Shown here: one piece after another, positions 37,452 to 48,169 of the stretch
How positions within the stretch are numbered: the stretch's first letter is position 1
Layout of the letters: each line of letters begins with the position of its first letter
Source: Actinomucor elegans
Lineage: Eukaryota; Mucoromycota; Mucoromycetes; Mucorales; Mucoraceae
NCBI GenBank assembly: GCA_026027325.1
Contig: JAMSLZ010000001.1
Location: forward strand, 1,922,001-1,986,000
Reading direction: 5' to 3'
DNA length: 64,000 bases
The notes under the pieces: generated by a model
What the model saw: the letters and a program-made list of their open reading frames with translations, nothing else
Databases searched by the model: none
What the model was told of the DNA's origin: nothing
Translations under genes and position numbers: made by a program

Positions 37452-38417
37452 TTATTGGAAATTATTCTTCATTTCTCTTAATGTATGCAACACTTCAACG
37501 GGATCTGACTTCCCAGCCATGACTTGCAACGACTGTTCATTGACTCTCAAGAAAGGGTTAAACATCTTTTCTTGTCCAATCGTTGATGGCACAGTGATAA
37601 GTTTATCTTGGCACCAGTTCCATTTAGCAATTAATGTTTCGTTATGAGGCTCAACACTTAGAGCAAACTATCGAATAGTTAAATCTCGAGCTTTTCTTAT
37701 CGACGATTTATGTAATATATACCTTCAAATTGTTTTTTGTATATTCGTGTCCACAGTAAACCCAAGTTTCATCGGGTAGTTTTGTAAGTACGTGAAACAG
37801 GATTCTATACATATCACGAGCATCTCCTTCAAAAAACTTGCCTACACCACCGATAAACAATGTGCTATAACGAATGCTTAATATGTATTCGATCTATAAA
37901 TTTGTATACTTACTCTCCGGTAAATACAGCTTTTTCACCAGTAGTAGGATCGGCTACATAGTAACAGACATGTCCTTTTGTATGGCAAGGTGTATGAAGA
38001 GGTGTTATATCTAAGGAACCCAATTTGAATTCTTCATGATCTTTGCAGACGTAATTGATCTCTGGAATACGTGCATCAGCACCATAGACAGCCAAACCAG
38101 GCTTCTTCGCTATACAATCACGCTGTGTTACTCGAATCCCAACAAACAAGATGTATGTACTTTACCTACGAGTTCTATATTACCACCTGCATGATCCCAA
38201 TGATGATGTGTTGTAAATACACTATTGCTTATTAATACAACACGTAAAACAGACTAAATAAGTCGTGATACCTTGATAGCTTTGAGCCTGTTTGACTGAT
38301 GACATTTAATATCTTTATCGGCTCAACAGGATCAATGACGGCAGCCTCTTTTGTCTTATCATCAATAAGAATATATGAATAGTTGTCTTCTAAGACTTGG
38401 ATTGGGATAATCTTCAT
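37452..38417 (-). CDS. GLO2: Glyoxalase II (hydroxyacylglutathione hydrolase)
   Basis: Five exons, minus strand: 38272-38417, 38166-38227, 37914-38109, 37723-37864, 37452-37667; 253 residues. Hydrolyses S-lactoylglutathione to lactate and glutathione, the second step of methylglyoxal detoxification. Metallo-beta-lactamase fold: opening [19 protein letters not shown], metal motif [11 protein letters not shown], a further metal His in [11 protein letters not shown], the metal-bridging Asp in FTGDTLFIGG, and the glutathione-site part [14 protein letters not shown] with its His. No mitochondrial presequence is visible, so the product is probably cytosolic. Length fits cytosolic GLO2. Confidence 0.94.
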
Positions 38418-38656
38418 TTTGAAATATAAAGGAAAGAGAGAGAAAAAAGAGAAAGAAAAGGGGAAAAAGGCTCAAGTAGGACTTAAAAAGAATGTTTCTG
38501 AACAGAAGCTTCCTGCCAGAGAACAAATAAGATCAAGTCCGACACACAGTACGCTAAAACACTGCATTTATTATCAAGGTAAAAACATTATATCTATTCT
38601 TCGCCAACACGAGCCTATATATACATTAAACATTAGTTACTATCACCATAACGGTT

Positions 38657-39239
38657 TTAAATTATATTTACTCCACGTGGACGGACATCGCCTTCACGAG
38701 CACCAAATTCTTCGGTCAAACCATTGTAAGGATAAGTACGTTGGACCTATTCCAAATTATCAATCCCAATTGCCATATATTCTTCTTTTAGAAACTTACG
38801 ACAGGTCTTTCAGGGTAAAACTTGTAAACAACAGCAGAAACGCCAGCGAGAACAGTAGCGAAAAATGCTAATTGACTGGCAGCCTTGTAAGGGCTGTAGG
38901 TATGAAGATCAGGTGCCCAGACACCCATAATTTCATCTTCTTCGTGAACCTATATACTCAAATACAGTAAATATCCAAACGCGGTCCTTTTCTACATTCT
39001 TTGCTTACGGTTTCTCCAAAGTTACGCTTATCTTGAGGATCATCCCAGCCGAAAGGGCCTCTGGTTTGTGCACTGATGCGAGGCAAGTTGGGATAATCAC
39101 CAATTTGAGGATCTTGAACAACTTCGCCGGTGCTCAATGTGGATTGAGGACGAACAGAAGTAATGGCGATAGGTTGACGAGTGACATTCATCATATGGCG
39201 CATGTTTAATGCACGTTGTGTAGCTGCACGAAATGCCAT
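38657..39239 (-). CDS. NDUFB8: NADH:ubiquinone oxidoreductase subunit NDUFB8 (ASHI)
   Basis: Three exons, minus strand: 39009-39239, 38800-38949, 38657-38746; 156 residues. Accessory subunit of the membrane arm of mitochondrial complex I. The N-terminus (MAFRAATQRALNMRHMMN) is an Arg-rich mitochondrial presequence. Family marks: QIGDYPNLPRISAQTRGPFG, WDDPQDKRNFGETVHEEDE, a single membrane span around QLAFFATVLAGVSAVVYKFY, and the ending QRTYPYNGLTEEFGA. Slightly shorter than the human protein. Followed downstream on the same strand by glyoxalase II, 239 nt away. Confidence 0.9.
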
Positions 39240-40228
39240 TATTATTCGATAATGAAAGAGTGGGGTGTTAAAGAAAATGTCGAATTCAAATAAAAAGAGC
39301 TATCAAATAATAAGGATATAGGATTTTTTCGTCCCCACACACCACAACCCCCTGTGGATGCCCCGCTCACCGATGTCACCCAGCCAATCTCAAAGGTCAA
39401 GCCAGAGGCTTAGCGCGGTTGAAAGCCTTCGTCCAATCATAACATCCTATCTATTAGCTTTTCAAATGTTTTGGAATCGAGATATTACGCATCAAGATAC
39501 ATTTGGTCCGTTTTGCGCAAATATACCAGCTTTAACTGTAACCACAGTCGTGTTATAATCTATGGTCTCTTTGATGGGCAAAGGTATTCTCTGACGTAAT
39601 CCTAGTTTCAAGCCGCGCTTAGAGTACCGGCGCGCTCTAAAATATACGACCCATTAGCTTTAACTTTCAAAGAGGTTTCGAAGGCATAAATAACGTTTTT
39701 GAAGCATAGTTTCTATTGCAAAAGCGCTTACAACTAGTATACCCTTGTCTAAATATCTATATATACTGTTTCATATGTAGAATGTGGATTCTTTATCCTA
39801 AACCAGCTGCCAAAAAAAAAAGTATATAATTTGGAAACAGCTTGAATATTTAGACAAAGTGTAGTATAATCAATATATCATACCATACTATGCAACTTTT
39901 GTTATTAAATTCTATGGGTTCATTTATTTTTCTAGATACGTGACGACGGGGTTAAAACAATGATATTCTGATCCAGGAGAACACGCATTTTCTGGATCTT
40001 CACTAAAATAAAATAAAATATAACAGAAAAAAAGGATTTATAGTAGGTTACATATACACTTGAGCGATCCCGACCAAATGTTTTTCGGATTAGTACCTTT
40101 TTACTCAGAATGAGCTGCTGCATCTGTTAGAATCTTTACTTGACTGAATCACCATTAATATATTTTATTTGTCAGCCATTAACTATAATGTATATATGTT
40201 TCATATAACGATATCCACTCCTCTTTAG

Positions 40229-40330
40229 ATCTCTCTGGCGATCTCATTCGTATCTCGCATCTAATTAATGATCCATATTCGAAATGAGCTACTACATCTA
40301 TTGGATCTCAATTGAACCTCAATTGAGCTA
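40229..40330 (-). repeat. Dispersed element copy 14, long
   Basis: Reverse complement: left half ATCCAATAGATGTAGTAGCT, then ATTAATTAGATGCGAGATAC and GAGATCGCCAGAGAGATC. One of the few copies showing both halves. Confidence 0.6.
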
Positions 40331-40440
40331 TAATACTTTTGTTACGTTACGTATTGCGCGCACTTTTATTCATTGATAAGGCCTCTTTTGACTCTAGAAG
40401 GCGCAGGGAAGCAACTCCAGAACAATTGGCTTTTTATTTA

Positions 40441-40465
40441 TTTTTTTTTTTTTTTTTTTTTTTTT
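40441..40465. repeat. Poly-T run (25 nt)
   Basis: Uninterrupted T homopolymer in intergenic DNA. Confidence 0.95.
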
Positions 40466-40789
40466 ACGCTATAGAAGTATGTCTACGATAGTTGAGGAAA
40501 AATTGCTTGAGCCACAAAGATTCAGAATCTCTCAAGCAATATACATGATCCAGCCAGTCTGGAACACGGCGGATTTTCAAATACTAGTCAAAGTATCCAG
40601 CTTCCGAATCATCGCGGGAAATGGGTATATTTCGTGCTTTTCTAGAAAGTACTATCTCTCTTATGACAAAGAATTTATAACAAAATAAGCAAGTTTATTT
40701 CAAATTCACCATATTTTTGTAAATATCTAGTAACAGTGTACGGTATTCTTTTTTTTTATATACATTAGTGGAAAGAGAAAGCATCAAAT

Positions 40790-41501
40790 TTAGTTGACAG
40801 CAGAGAAGTATTCCTTGGACTTTTCGACATCAGGCTTGATGGTCTTGGCACCAGCGGTCCAGTTGGCAGGGCAGACTTCACCGTGTTCATCAGTGAACTT
40901 GAAGGCCTCAACAAGACGGAGGACTTCATCAACGGAACGACCAACGGGGAGATCGTTGATAGTGATTTGACGAACAATACCCTTGGGGTCAATGATGAAG
41001 AGACCACGGAGAGCGACACCAGCTTCTTCAATGAGAACACCATAGTCCTTAGCAATAGACTTGGTCTTATCGGCCAAAAGAGGAATCTTCATTTCACCGA
41101 GACCACCTTGCTTACGGGGAGTGTTGATCCAGGCAAGGTGAGAGAATTCTATAGTGAAAGTTTAGCCACTTGTGCTTTCAAAAAAAAACCCCCCCATGTC
41201 CTTAATAAACTTACCAGAATCAGTGGAGGCACCAATGACGGCGGTATCCAAAGCTTCGAATTCCTTGACACGCTCAGAGAAAGCGAGGATCTCAGTAGGG
41301 CAGACGAAAGTGAAATCCATAGGGTACCAGAAGAAAACAACGTACTTGCCCTTGTAGTCAGAGAGGGAGATATCCTTGAACTCACCATCAACGACAGCGG
41401 GAGCAGTGAAGGCAGGAGCAGGCTTTTGAACTTGAGCAACTATCAAAGTAAAACGCGTAAATAACCATACGGTTTACCGTGACAAAGTCATACATACCCA
41501 T
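40790..41501 (-). CDS. TSA1: Typical 2-Cys peroxiredoxin
   Basis: Three exons, minus strand: 41498-41501, 41215-41439, 40790-41148; 195 residues. Reduces hydrogen peroxide with thioredoxin as donor. Peroxidatic Cys48 in DFTFVCPTE, resolving Cys169 in HGEVCPANW. Both marks of a peroxide-sensitive form are present: GGLG at 91-94 and the C-terminal YF, which together allow overoxidation and chaperone or signalling roles. Exon 1 is only 4 nt (ATG G), so the start codon is separated from the rest by a 58-nt intron. Codons are visibly enriched for C-ending forms (GCC, ATC, TTC, AAG) compared with neighbours, fitting high expression. A 193-codon frame on the opposite strand is a by-product of that codon bias. 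Confidence 0.95.
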
Positions 41502-42007
41502 TTTAGATGTTTTTTCTATTTGTTTAAAGAGAAGAAAAGAAGATTAGTTTAGTGAGAAAATGTCTACGTATTTATAATGAAAAGTCAACTGTGATTTGAT
41601 TTGCCAGTAGGGCAATCTTACTAAACAACCAGAATCCAGCCATTCACTGTTGAGACCTGGCATTGAATTCAGCTTACTAACAAGAGACATCTGCCAATCG
41701 TATCTAGTTTTCTTAGAATGGATAATTCGAAAAAAGTTTAAGGAACGCGAGAAAGCACGTTAGGTTTCACTGTCATTAGCGATATCACTACGTCAAGATA
41801 CAAACCAAAATGTGTACGAAAGTACTTACTAAGCTTATATTTAGCTATTGAGCTCAAATTGAAACGTTTAACACGGAAAGAAATCTGTGGAATATTTCAT
41901 TATAGATAGTCCTAACCTTAAATTCTATCTTATTTATTTGAGAAACGTCAGTGACACAGGACTTTTATATATGGGTTTGTGTAATACAATTCAAGGGTAT
42001 ATTATAA
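41502..42007. other. Promoter region of the peroxiredoxin gene
   Basis: 506 nt between the peroxiredoxin start and the 3' end of the Tonsoku-like gene. No Yap1-type TTACTAA box could be named with confidence; TTACTAA does occur at 41619-41625 and 41826-41832. Confidence 0.45.
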
Positions 42008-45000
42008 TCAAAAAGGTGAATTTGGTAGTCTTGATGCAGGTTGATAGGCTAAACCATACGTTGGTCTAATCTGTGAGCTCTTTACAATACCCTAGAACCA
42101 AAAAAAAAAAAAAAAACGATGAGTTGATCAAGTAAAAATGGGTTTACCATTCATATTTACCTTTGTGTCATCCACTTTGATTAATGTGGACATAGAAGAA
42201 TCTTGACTGGTAAGTGTATTTTGCATCTCGTTATCAAATGATAGACTAGGATTCTTGGTGACATTTAACTGTTTAAGATAACGGGCCCATCGGATGATCA
42301 ACATAGTACTCTTATTAGTCAGGCCGCAGTCAGACAAATCCAAGATATCTAGTTTGGATTTTTCGATAATTCCATTTAAAAACTGGACGCCTAAAAAAAG
42401 CGCATTGATATCAAAAGCTTGATCGAGAAAAAGAGCTTAAGCTTACCATCATCTCCGATTTGAGGATTCGAGTCTAGTGTTAGTTTTCGAAGCTTAGTCA
42501 TTGAGTCAAGGCAGAATGTCAAATTGATCATATCTACAGCATGTTGTTAGCCGGACACATTGTTGATTTACAGCTACATACCATCTAGTGTCAAACCGCA
42601 GCCAGTAAAGTCGATATGATGCAAATTGGGTTTTCTTGTAAAAAAAGGTTGAAAACGGCAATAGTCAAAGGTGCGTTTCATTGAATACCGAAAACTCAAA
42701 TCTGATAATCTATGACAGCAAATACAAATAGTAAGCAACACAGCCTATTTCTCATTGGATAAGGAAAGTTTTACCTTGGTAGATCGGATAAAGTATCAAA
42801 ATTTTTCCAATCAAAATCCGAGGTAATACTGGCTAACTCTAATCCTGATACTCTCTTTAAATGAATCCACAGGGCTGTCCATTGTGCAAGCATATCATTT
42901 TCGAAATGATTGCTTGCCAAGTTAATAATCAAACCTGCAGCTTGGGATACTAGGAACGTGGTTAAACAGGATCTACCGGATTTTAATGCAAACATTATCA
43001 TTACCTTTCTTTCCTTGGTCTATATAAACCTGTCGCGTCCGATCATTGATTACAAAAACCTTTCCTATATCTGTATTTTCTAACAATAAATGCTTGAGCG
43101 ATGGAATCAAATCCAAAAAGGCCGGCAGTTTTTCAAACATCAATGGACCCAGAGGGTTATGAGAAAGGTTCAAAATACGCAAACGAAATCCGGTTAAACT
43201 GGACAAAATAGCTGCTGATACTAGATTGTTACTAAGATCAAGTTCACTTAGACCTTTGTTAACAACTTTGAGCAAGGAACTTATATCACTATCGCTTAGC
43301 ATGTTGGATGCCAAATTTAATACTTGGAGCGAAGTCGAATGTTGCAATACTTGCTCAACAAGTATCATCTGCCCACTTGCAATGTCTATAGAAGCGAACA
43401 ATTAGCATTTAGATAAGCATCATGAAAATATCTGGTCCTACTTTGACGGTCCAGACATAGTTTGGTCAATGACTGAGAAGTTAACCGCTGGCGCATGTAC
43501 CTTGTTGGCTCCAATTTGAGCCTTTCACATGCATTGGTGTATATATTCAATGGTGGCTTTTTTACAATACCTAGGTAGATTGAACGTGAGTATATATGCT
43601 ATGTGTGGGTTTGCTGGTAGGTTACTTTTGACATATGCTTCTATATATTGATCATCTTGAGTAATAATGTTTCTAATGTGATCTTCTGGGTAGATATCAT
43701 GGTCCAATGTACGCATGTGACTCAGTACAGGCTACTCAGAGTTGACATTTAGGCATCAAATCGCGTCATTTGCTGGATAGATTCTTACCTCTACTCCATG
43801 GTTTACCCAGCACCTTGAGGATACGTCATTCATGAGCTTTTGAACAGTTTCTGGAGCATAATCATAGTGGATGCGAAGCTCAATAGGCTCTTGAGTCAAT
43901 ACTTTGACGCGAACATTCTGAAAAGTGCATTAATATAGCTTATTCTATTAATAAGAGAGAGGGAGAGAGAAAGGCTACCTTTTGTAATGCCCTTTTATGA
44001 ACCGCAGGCGTAATTCGAGAATGATCTTGTATATCTTCAACAAAACTATTCTCAAGTTTTTGTCTCTATTGTATATTACATTCAATAGCCTATTCTTTGA
44101 ATTTCTATATACGCGCTTACCATTAACTGTTCTTCTTTCATCACCTCAACCAAGATACTTTTACAAGATTTCATTTGAAATTCTTGATCAAAATATTCAT
44201 GCATGCGGACACGAAGTTCGAGGACTTGACAAGTTAACTTTAATTGATCTAAAGGTGCGTCGACCAAGCTTGCTTGGATGTACTCTAAAGTTTCATTACT
44301 GGATTTAAGGTATTCTTCTTTTTGCTATAACAATACATGAGATAGCCTATTCTATTTCCAATCATGCCTGCTTTACCGATTCGGATAGTTTCCACAAAGC
44401 TTCTGTCTTTAATTGCAAGATTTGCGCATAGATCAATGGAGAAAAGTCTCGAGCATCAAGCAAGAGTTTCATACTATTATCCACTGTATTTACAATCATT
44501 CGATACAGCTCATAACTCTCCAAGAGCTTGATAAACGCTAGAAACAAGGCTGCAATGGAAGCATTATGATCTCCTCGTAGCGCTAAAGAATCCAGTTTTT
44601 CTTTTTCTGCTTTTACTCGCTTCACCATTTGGAATGTTTGTTTCTATACAGCATCGTTAGTAAACGCATCAAGAATAATGAGTTCTTTACGCTTTACATA
44701 GATATGACTGATTTCTGGATCTGCTTCGTCGATATTTTCCTTATACAAATGAGCACACGTATTATACTCGCCAAGAAACAACAGGAATTTCACTAATAAA
44801 TACTTAGCCCAACTAACTCATTTTCTGTCAGAGAGACTCACTTCTTTCTTGAACGCAAAACATTAAATCATCCGTAAACTCATATAGCTTGATCAGCTCA
44901 AATTCTTTCTGTTGGCATCCTTTCACCAAATCGAATTGACCTGTTCTTTTATACAGATTACCCAACTCCCACCAAGCTGTCTTTTCAGACACATGATCTC

Positions 45001-45838
45001 TTAAATCCATCGCCAATGCCAAAGCGCGTTTTAGATTGGATTCTGCGTCTTCATGCATCCACGGCATCTTGGCCTCCATGACACCCATATTAAAGTACGA
45101 AGACTGTGACAAAATTTGTAAACTGCCTTGTTCCTCATCAATATCCTCAGCTGTCATTGTGTCAATAATCTCACGTTCTCGTTGATAGTATTGATGCGCC
45201 AGAGTGAAATCTTGGTATCGCGAGGCTTTGGAGTCAAGACTTTTTGTGAAATAAATGGTACCGAGTAGTTTGTAAGCGCTTTGAAGAAATAATTTGGGTT
45301 TGATAGGTTGATCTATATCCATTGGATCATCTATATCGTTGGGTTGATCTCGTTGTTTCTCCATGAATTGAATAGCTAAAAGACTGTGTTTGACAGCAAG
45401 TTCGTATTTGTTCAATCTATTATAACTTGATTTAGTTTCATTCTCGCTCAAATGGAAATTTTTACTTGCATTAAATAGCATTGACCTATACTTTTATGAG
45501 CTCTAATATACCTGATTAGCACAGTCTGATTGTATAATATTCAATGGTATTTACTTGGGTAACAAATGTTCGTCGATTGTAGATTCTAGAGTAGTAACAG
45601 CTAGCTTACAATGCTTGATCGCAACTTGTAAATACTGTTGAAATGTAGTATCTTCGGGATCGTCTACTTCATCGCCTTCTTCGGCTAACCATGTTGACAG
45701 TTGAATGGCTACTTTTGCAGCTTTGATTTTTTTGTGAGATGCAAGATACTCTTTGTATTCATTAATGTAATATTTGTATCCCTCTTGTATGGGATCAGCT
45801 CGTGTGTATCCAATTCCATAAGTTACTTGTTTCCCCAT
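42008..45838 (-). CDS. TONSL: Tonsoku (TONSL/TSK)-like TPR-UBL-LRR protein
   Basis: Fifteen exons, minus strand: 45555-45838, 44842-45485, 44698-44792, 44377-44643, 44121-44324, 43979-44050, 43789-43917, 43571-43731, 43442-43521, 43005-43385, 42775-42949, 42582-42709, 42447-42533, 42161-42390, 42008-42091; 1006 residues, all phases consistent. Residues 1-500 are helical TPR-like repeats (NKYELAVKHSLLAIQFM, SYFNMGVMEAKMP, TAWWELGNLYKRTGQFDLVK). About 520-610 is ubiquitin-like (NVRVKVLTQEPIELRIHYDY, DIYPEDHIRNIITQDDQYIE). About 640-1000 is LRR (LQVLNLASNMLSD, LSELDLSNNLVS, LRILNLSHNPLG). This order is that of TONSL/TSK, a histone-reading partner of MMS22L at broken forks. There are no ankyrin repeats, as in plants. 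Intron 3 carries a perfect TACTAAC branch site. The last short exon is the least certain; without it the protein ends at 42128. Confidence 0.82.
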
Positions 45839-46551
45839 TATATACACATGATATTAATAAGTTTAAAACAATTGTCTTTGCTTAACGTACCCATCCTCTT
45901 ATTATGAGACCCGAAATGGCTTAAACCTTCGATTTTTAATAAACGTGCGAACTAGTTCGCTACTTTGATTGGGTACTGGCATCAAGCAAATTACTGGATT
46001 TATCTATCAGAACTTCAAAGCGATAGTATGATAGTAAAGGAGCATCCATTGATAAAAGGATACTCTAGCAAACATTTTAAAGTACTAGTATTTACATTAA
46101 ATGGTGCAATTACCATACGATTTCTATTATGGAAAAGGCGACACTTTCCTTTCATGCGCTTTTATCGCCATATGAAAAAATTTGAATAAACATAAAGTAT
46201 AACAAAGTATATAACAGAATAGGTACAGATTGTGTTCGTGTGTCAAAAGCTAATACGATCCTATTGGAGGTCTATTTGAGTTATATGTGCTTTTCGGGCT
46301 CTTGGTTTGATATAAATACTTTTATTTCAAAAATTGTAAAACGAAGCATGCTTGTAGACGTCCAAACATGAGAAATACGCTTTACTTGTAAACTTTTGTT
46401 TGAAAACTCACGCTTCTACAGTCAAATATATGACAACGTTTTTAAGGACCGAACGCAAAGGGGGTTAACCTTACAAAAAATTTAAACACCTCTCATCTTT
46501 AAGAATTAGAATGCTTTTCTCTTTTTGATTCAACTAATCAAAGACATAAAA
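45839..46551. promoter_or_regulatory. Divergent intergenic region, Tonsoku-like / dynactin p24
   Basis: 713 nt between two divergent starts. The 74-codon frame at 45965-46189 has no support. No specific binding site was recognised; an MCB-type ACGCG box was not seen. Confidence 0.5.
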
Positions 46552-47302
46552 ATGGATGAACATGGGTTCGAAGCAAGATTAAGGCATTTAGAACACGTCC
46601 TTAGCGGACATCAGCAGAACAATACATTAGCAGCTAAAGAAAGTATCCTGAAGCGAATAGGAGCAATACAGAAAGAGTTGGACACAGTGTATAAAAATAA
46701 CAAGTGCATTAAAGAATTTATTAGCAAATGTAAAGAATAACCGTGAAAAGCATACAAAAGAGATGCTCAACAATTTTGTTTTGTACTTGTAGATGATATT
46801 CATTCAAAATTACTGAATCCTAACACTTCAACATACTCTATGGAGCGCGAGATTTTAGCACCCGACGTAAAGCTCGAGCTATTGCTTACAGCTCAAGATG
46901 ATCTAGAAAAGTTTGCGCAAGAAGTGAAGCAGGTCAAGGATCTAGAATACGTTGTGAGTGGGACTGAATTTGATGGTATTGTTATAGATTTTTTTTTATT
47001 GAAGTGCAATTGTTTAAAGCGTCTTGTGTAGTTATTGATACATTAGGACCCAAGTTATCGCCATTAGAGGTTGCACATGCAGAACAAGTTACGGAATTGA
47101 ATCATTTAACAAAGCAGGTTTCCCAGTTTATGGAGCGTTATAATGGAACAGTAAGTTTATCTATATAAAATATGTGTAAAGTAGACGATTCATCTATATT
47201 ACTGCTTAGATCAATACCCTCTCTGAAATCTTTATATCTTGGGACAATATCTTGACCAGCATGGAGATGCATGTCACTGCTCTTGAACGTCAAAAAGCCT
47301 GA
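46552..47302 (+). CDS. DCTN3: Dynactin subunit 3 (p24)
   Basis: Four exons: 46552-46729, 46793-46975, 47032-47150, 47210-47302; 190 residues. Small coiled-coil subunit of the dynactin shoulder, which links dynein to cargo. Pattern matches DCTN3: an opening helix (FEARLRHLEHVL), ILKRIGAIQKELDTVYKNN, KLELLLTAQDDLEKFAQEV, VIDTLGPKLSPLEVAHAEQV and the conserved end ISWDNILTSMEMHVTALERQ. Almost entirely helical and of family length. The intron 2 acceptor was chosen (GTGTAG at 47031) because it restores the VIDTLGPKL reading; an earlier AAAG gives a slightly longer in-frame variant. Confidence 0.82.
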
Positions 47303-47431
47303 GATGCTTATACCAAGATTTGATTTACCGATCTCTATGCTAATTAGGAATAGCCGGATAGTATATAAAAATACACCTGCTTCTGTTTTTTAAAAGATAA
47401 GCTTCCCTTCTTCTTTTCTATAATAAAAAAA

Positions 47432-48169
47432 ATGGATAGATTGCCTTTAGAAGTCATCTTTCAAATACTAGAATGTCTACCACTATCTAACTATAATACA
47501 CTGTATTCTGTCTTTCCTCAATCACTGATAGACGAAGCACTGATATATAAGCTACGCAATAATAAGCAACAACCTGTGATCGATCTAGTTTCGACTAACT
47601 TACACGAGCTTGCAACCAATTCAAACGAACGAAATGAATCATCATTGCCTCTCTTTTATGCTTCTTATGACCATCAAAACCGGTTTATCTGGACTTTACC
47701 CAACTTTACTCAACAAGATTACTTTTTTCGAGTCAAGGACGCCTACGTGTCCCATGGTAAGCTTGTGATCAGAAGACCTCATGTTGCTAAGAAATCATTA
47801 CTGGTTTCGTCATTATGGGATATCCGTAAAAACTTTCCTCCTACAAGAGCCGGCTCTTTCTCAGGTGCAAGTGAATATACGTCTGGAACAAAGCTGCAGG
47901 AATTGACAATGTATCAGTCAGGTTGTATATTGGATTCTTGCTTGATATTTGGTAATCATCACCATACAGAAGTGAAGCAACAAAAGCCCAGTGATGGGGT
48001 GTTAAAAAGACCTTGCTTACCTTCTACTTACTCGAGACAAATACCAAATACTAAAAACACTATAAAATCTTCGTCATTCTTTATACCCACTTATCCAGAC
48101 CCCACCTGTGGCTATTTTCTTGTGGAACGTCTTGCGATAAGTATTCCAAATTTTCTGGAACTTTTTTAA
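47432..48169 (+). CDS. F-box protein, otherwise unrecognised
   Basis: Single exon, 245 residues. The N-terminus MDRLPLEVIFQILECLPLSN is an F-box (LP-x-E-x-x-x-x-I-L), which binds Skp1 in SCF ubiquitin ligases. No substrate domain such as LRR, WD40 or kelch can be recognised in the remaining 200 residues; FIWTLPNFTQQDYFFRVKD and PTCGYFLVERLAISIPNFLE look globular. Intronless, unlike its neighbours. Lies 129 nt after dynactin p24 on the same strand. Confidence 0.78.
   Translation: MDRLPLEVIFQILECLPLSNYNTLYSVFPQSLIDEALIYKLRNNKQQPVIDLVSTNLHELATNSNERNESSLPLFYASYDHQNRFIWTLPNFTQQDYFFRVKDAYVSHGKLVIRRPHVAKKSLLVSSLWDIRKNFPPTRAGSFSGASEYTSGTKLQELTMYQSGCILDSCLIFGNHHHTEVKQQKPSDGVLKRPCLPSTYSRQIPNTKNTIKSSSFFIPTYPDPTCGYFLVERLAISIPNFLELF

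Larger units (their letters stand above)
39240..40789. other. Intergenic region upstream of NDUFB8
   Basis: 1.55 kb. Contains a minus-orientation dispersed element (40229-40330), a related left half at 40104-40140, and a T25 run at 40441-40465. The 69-codon frame at 40479-40688 right after the T run, and the one at 39358-39558, have no support. Confidence 0.55.

Noticed and set aside
40479..40688. 69-codon frame after a T25 run
   Set aside because: Reads somewhat protein-like but has no recognisable family, no introns and no neighbouring signals.
40883..41464. 193-codon open frame on the plus strand
   Set aside because: It lies entirely opposite the peroxiredoxin exons and their intron, and exists because that gene avoids certain codons. 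Its sequence is not protein-family-like.
42128..45838. Several small TPR and LRR genes instead of one
   Set aside because: All intervening gaps are canonical introns with matching phases, and the domain order matches a single Tonsoku-type protein.
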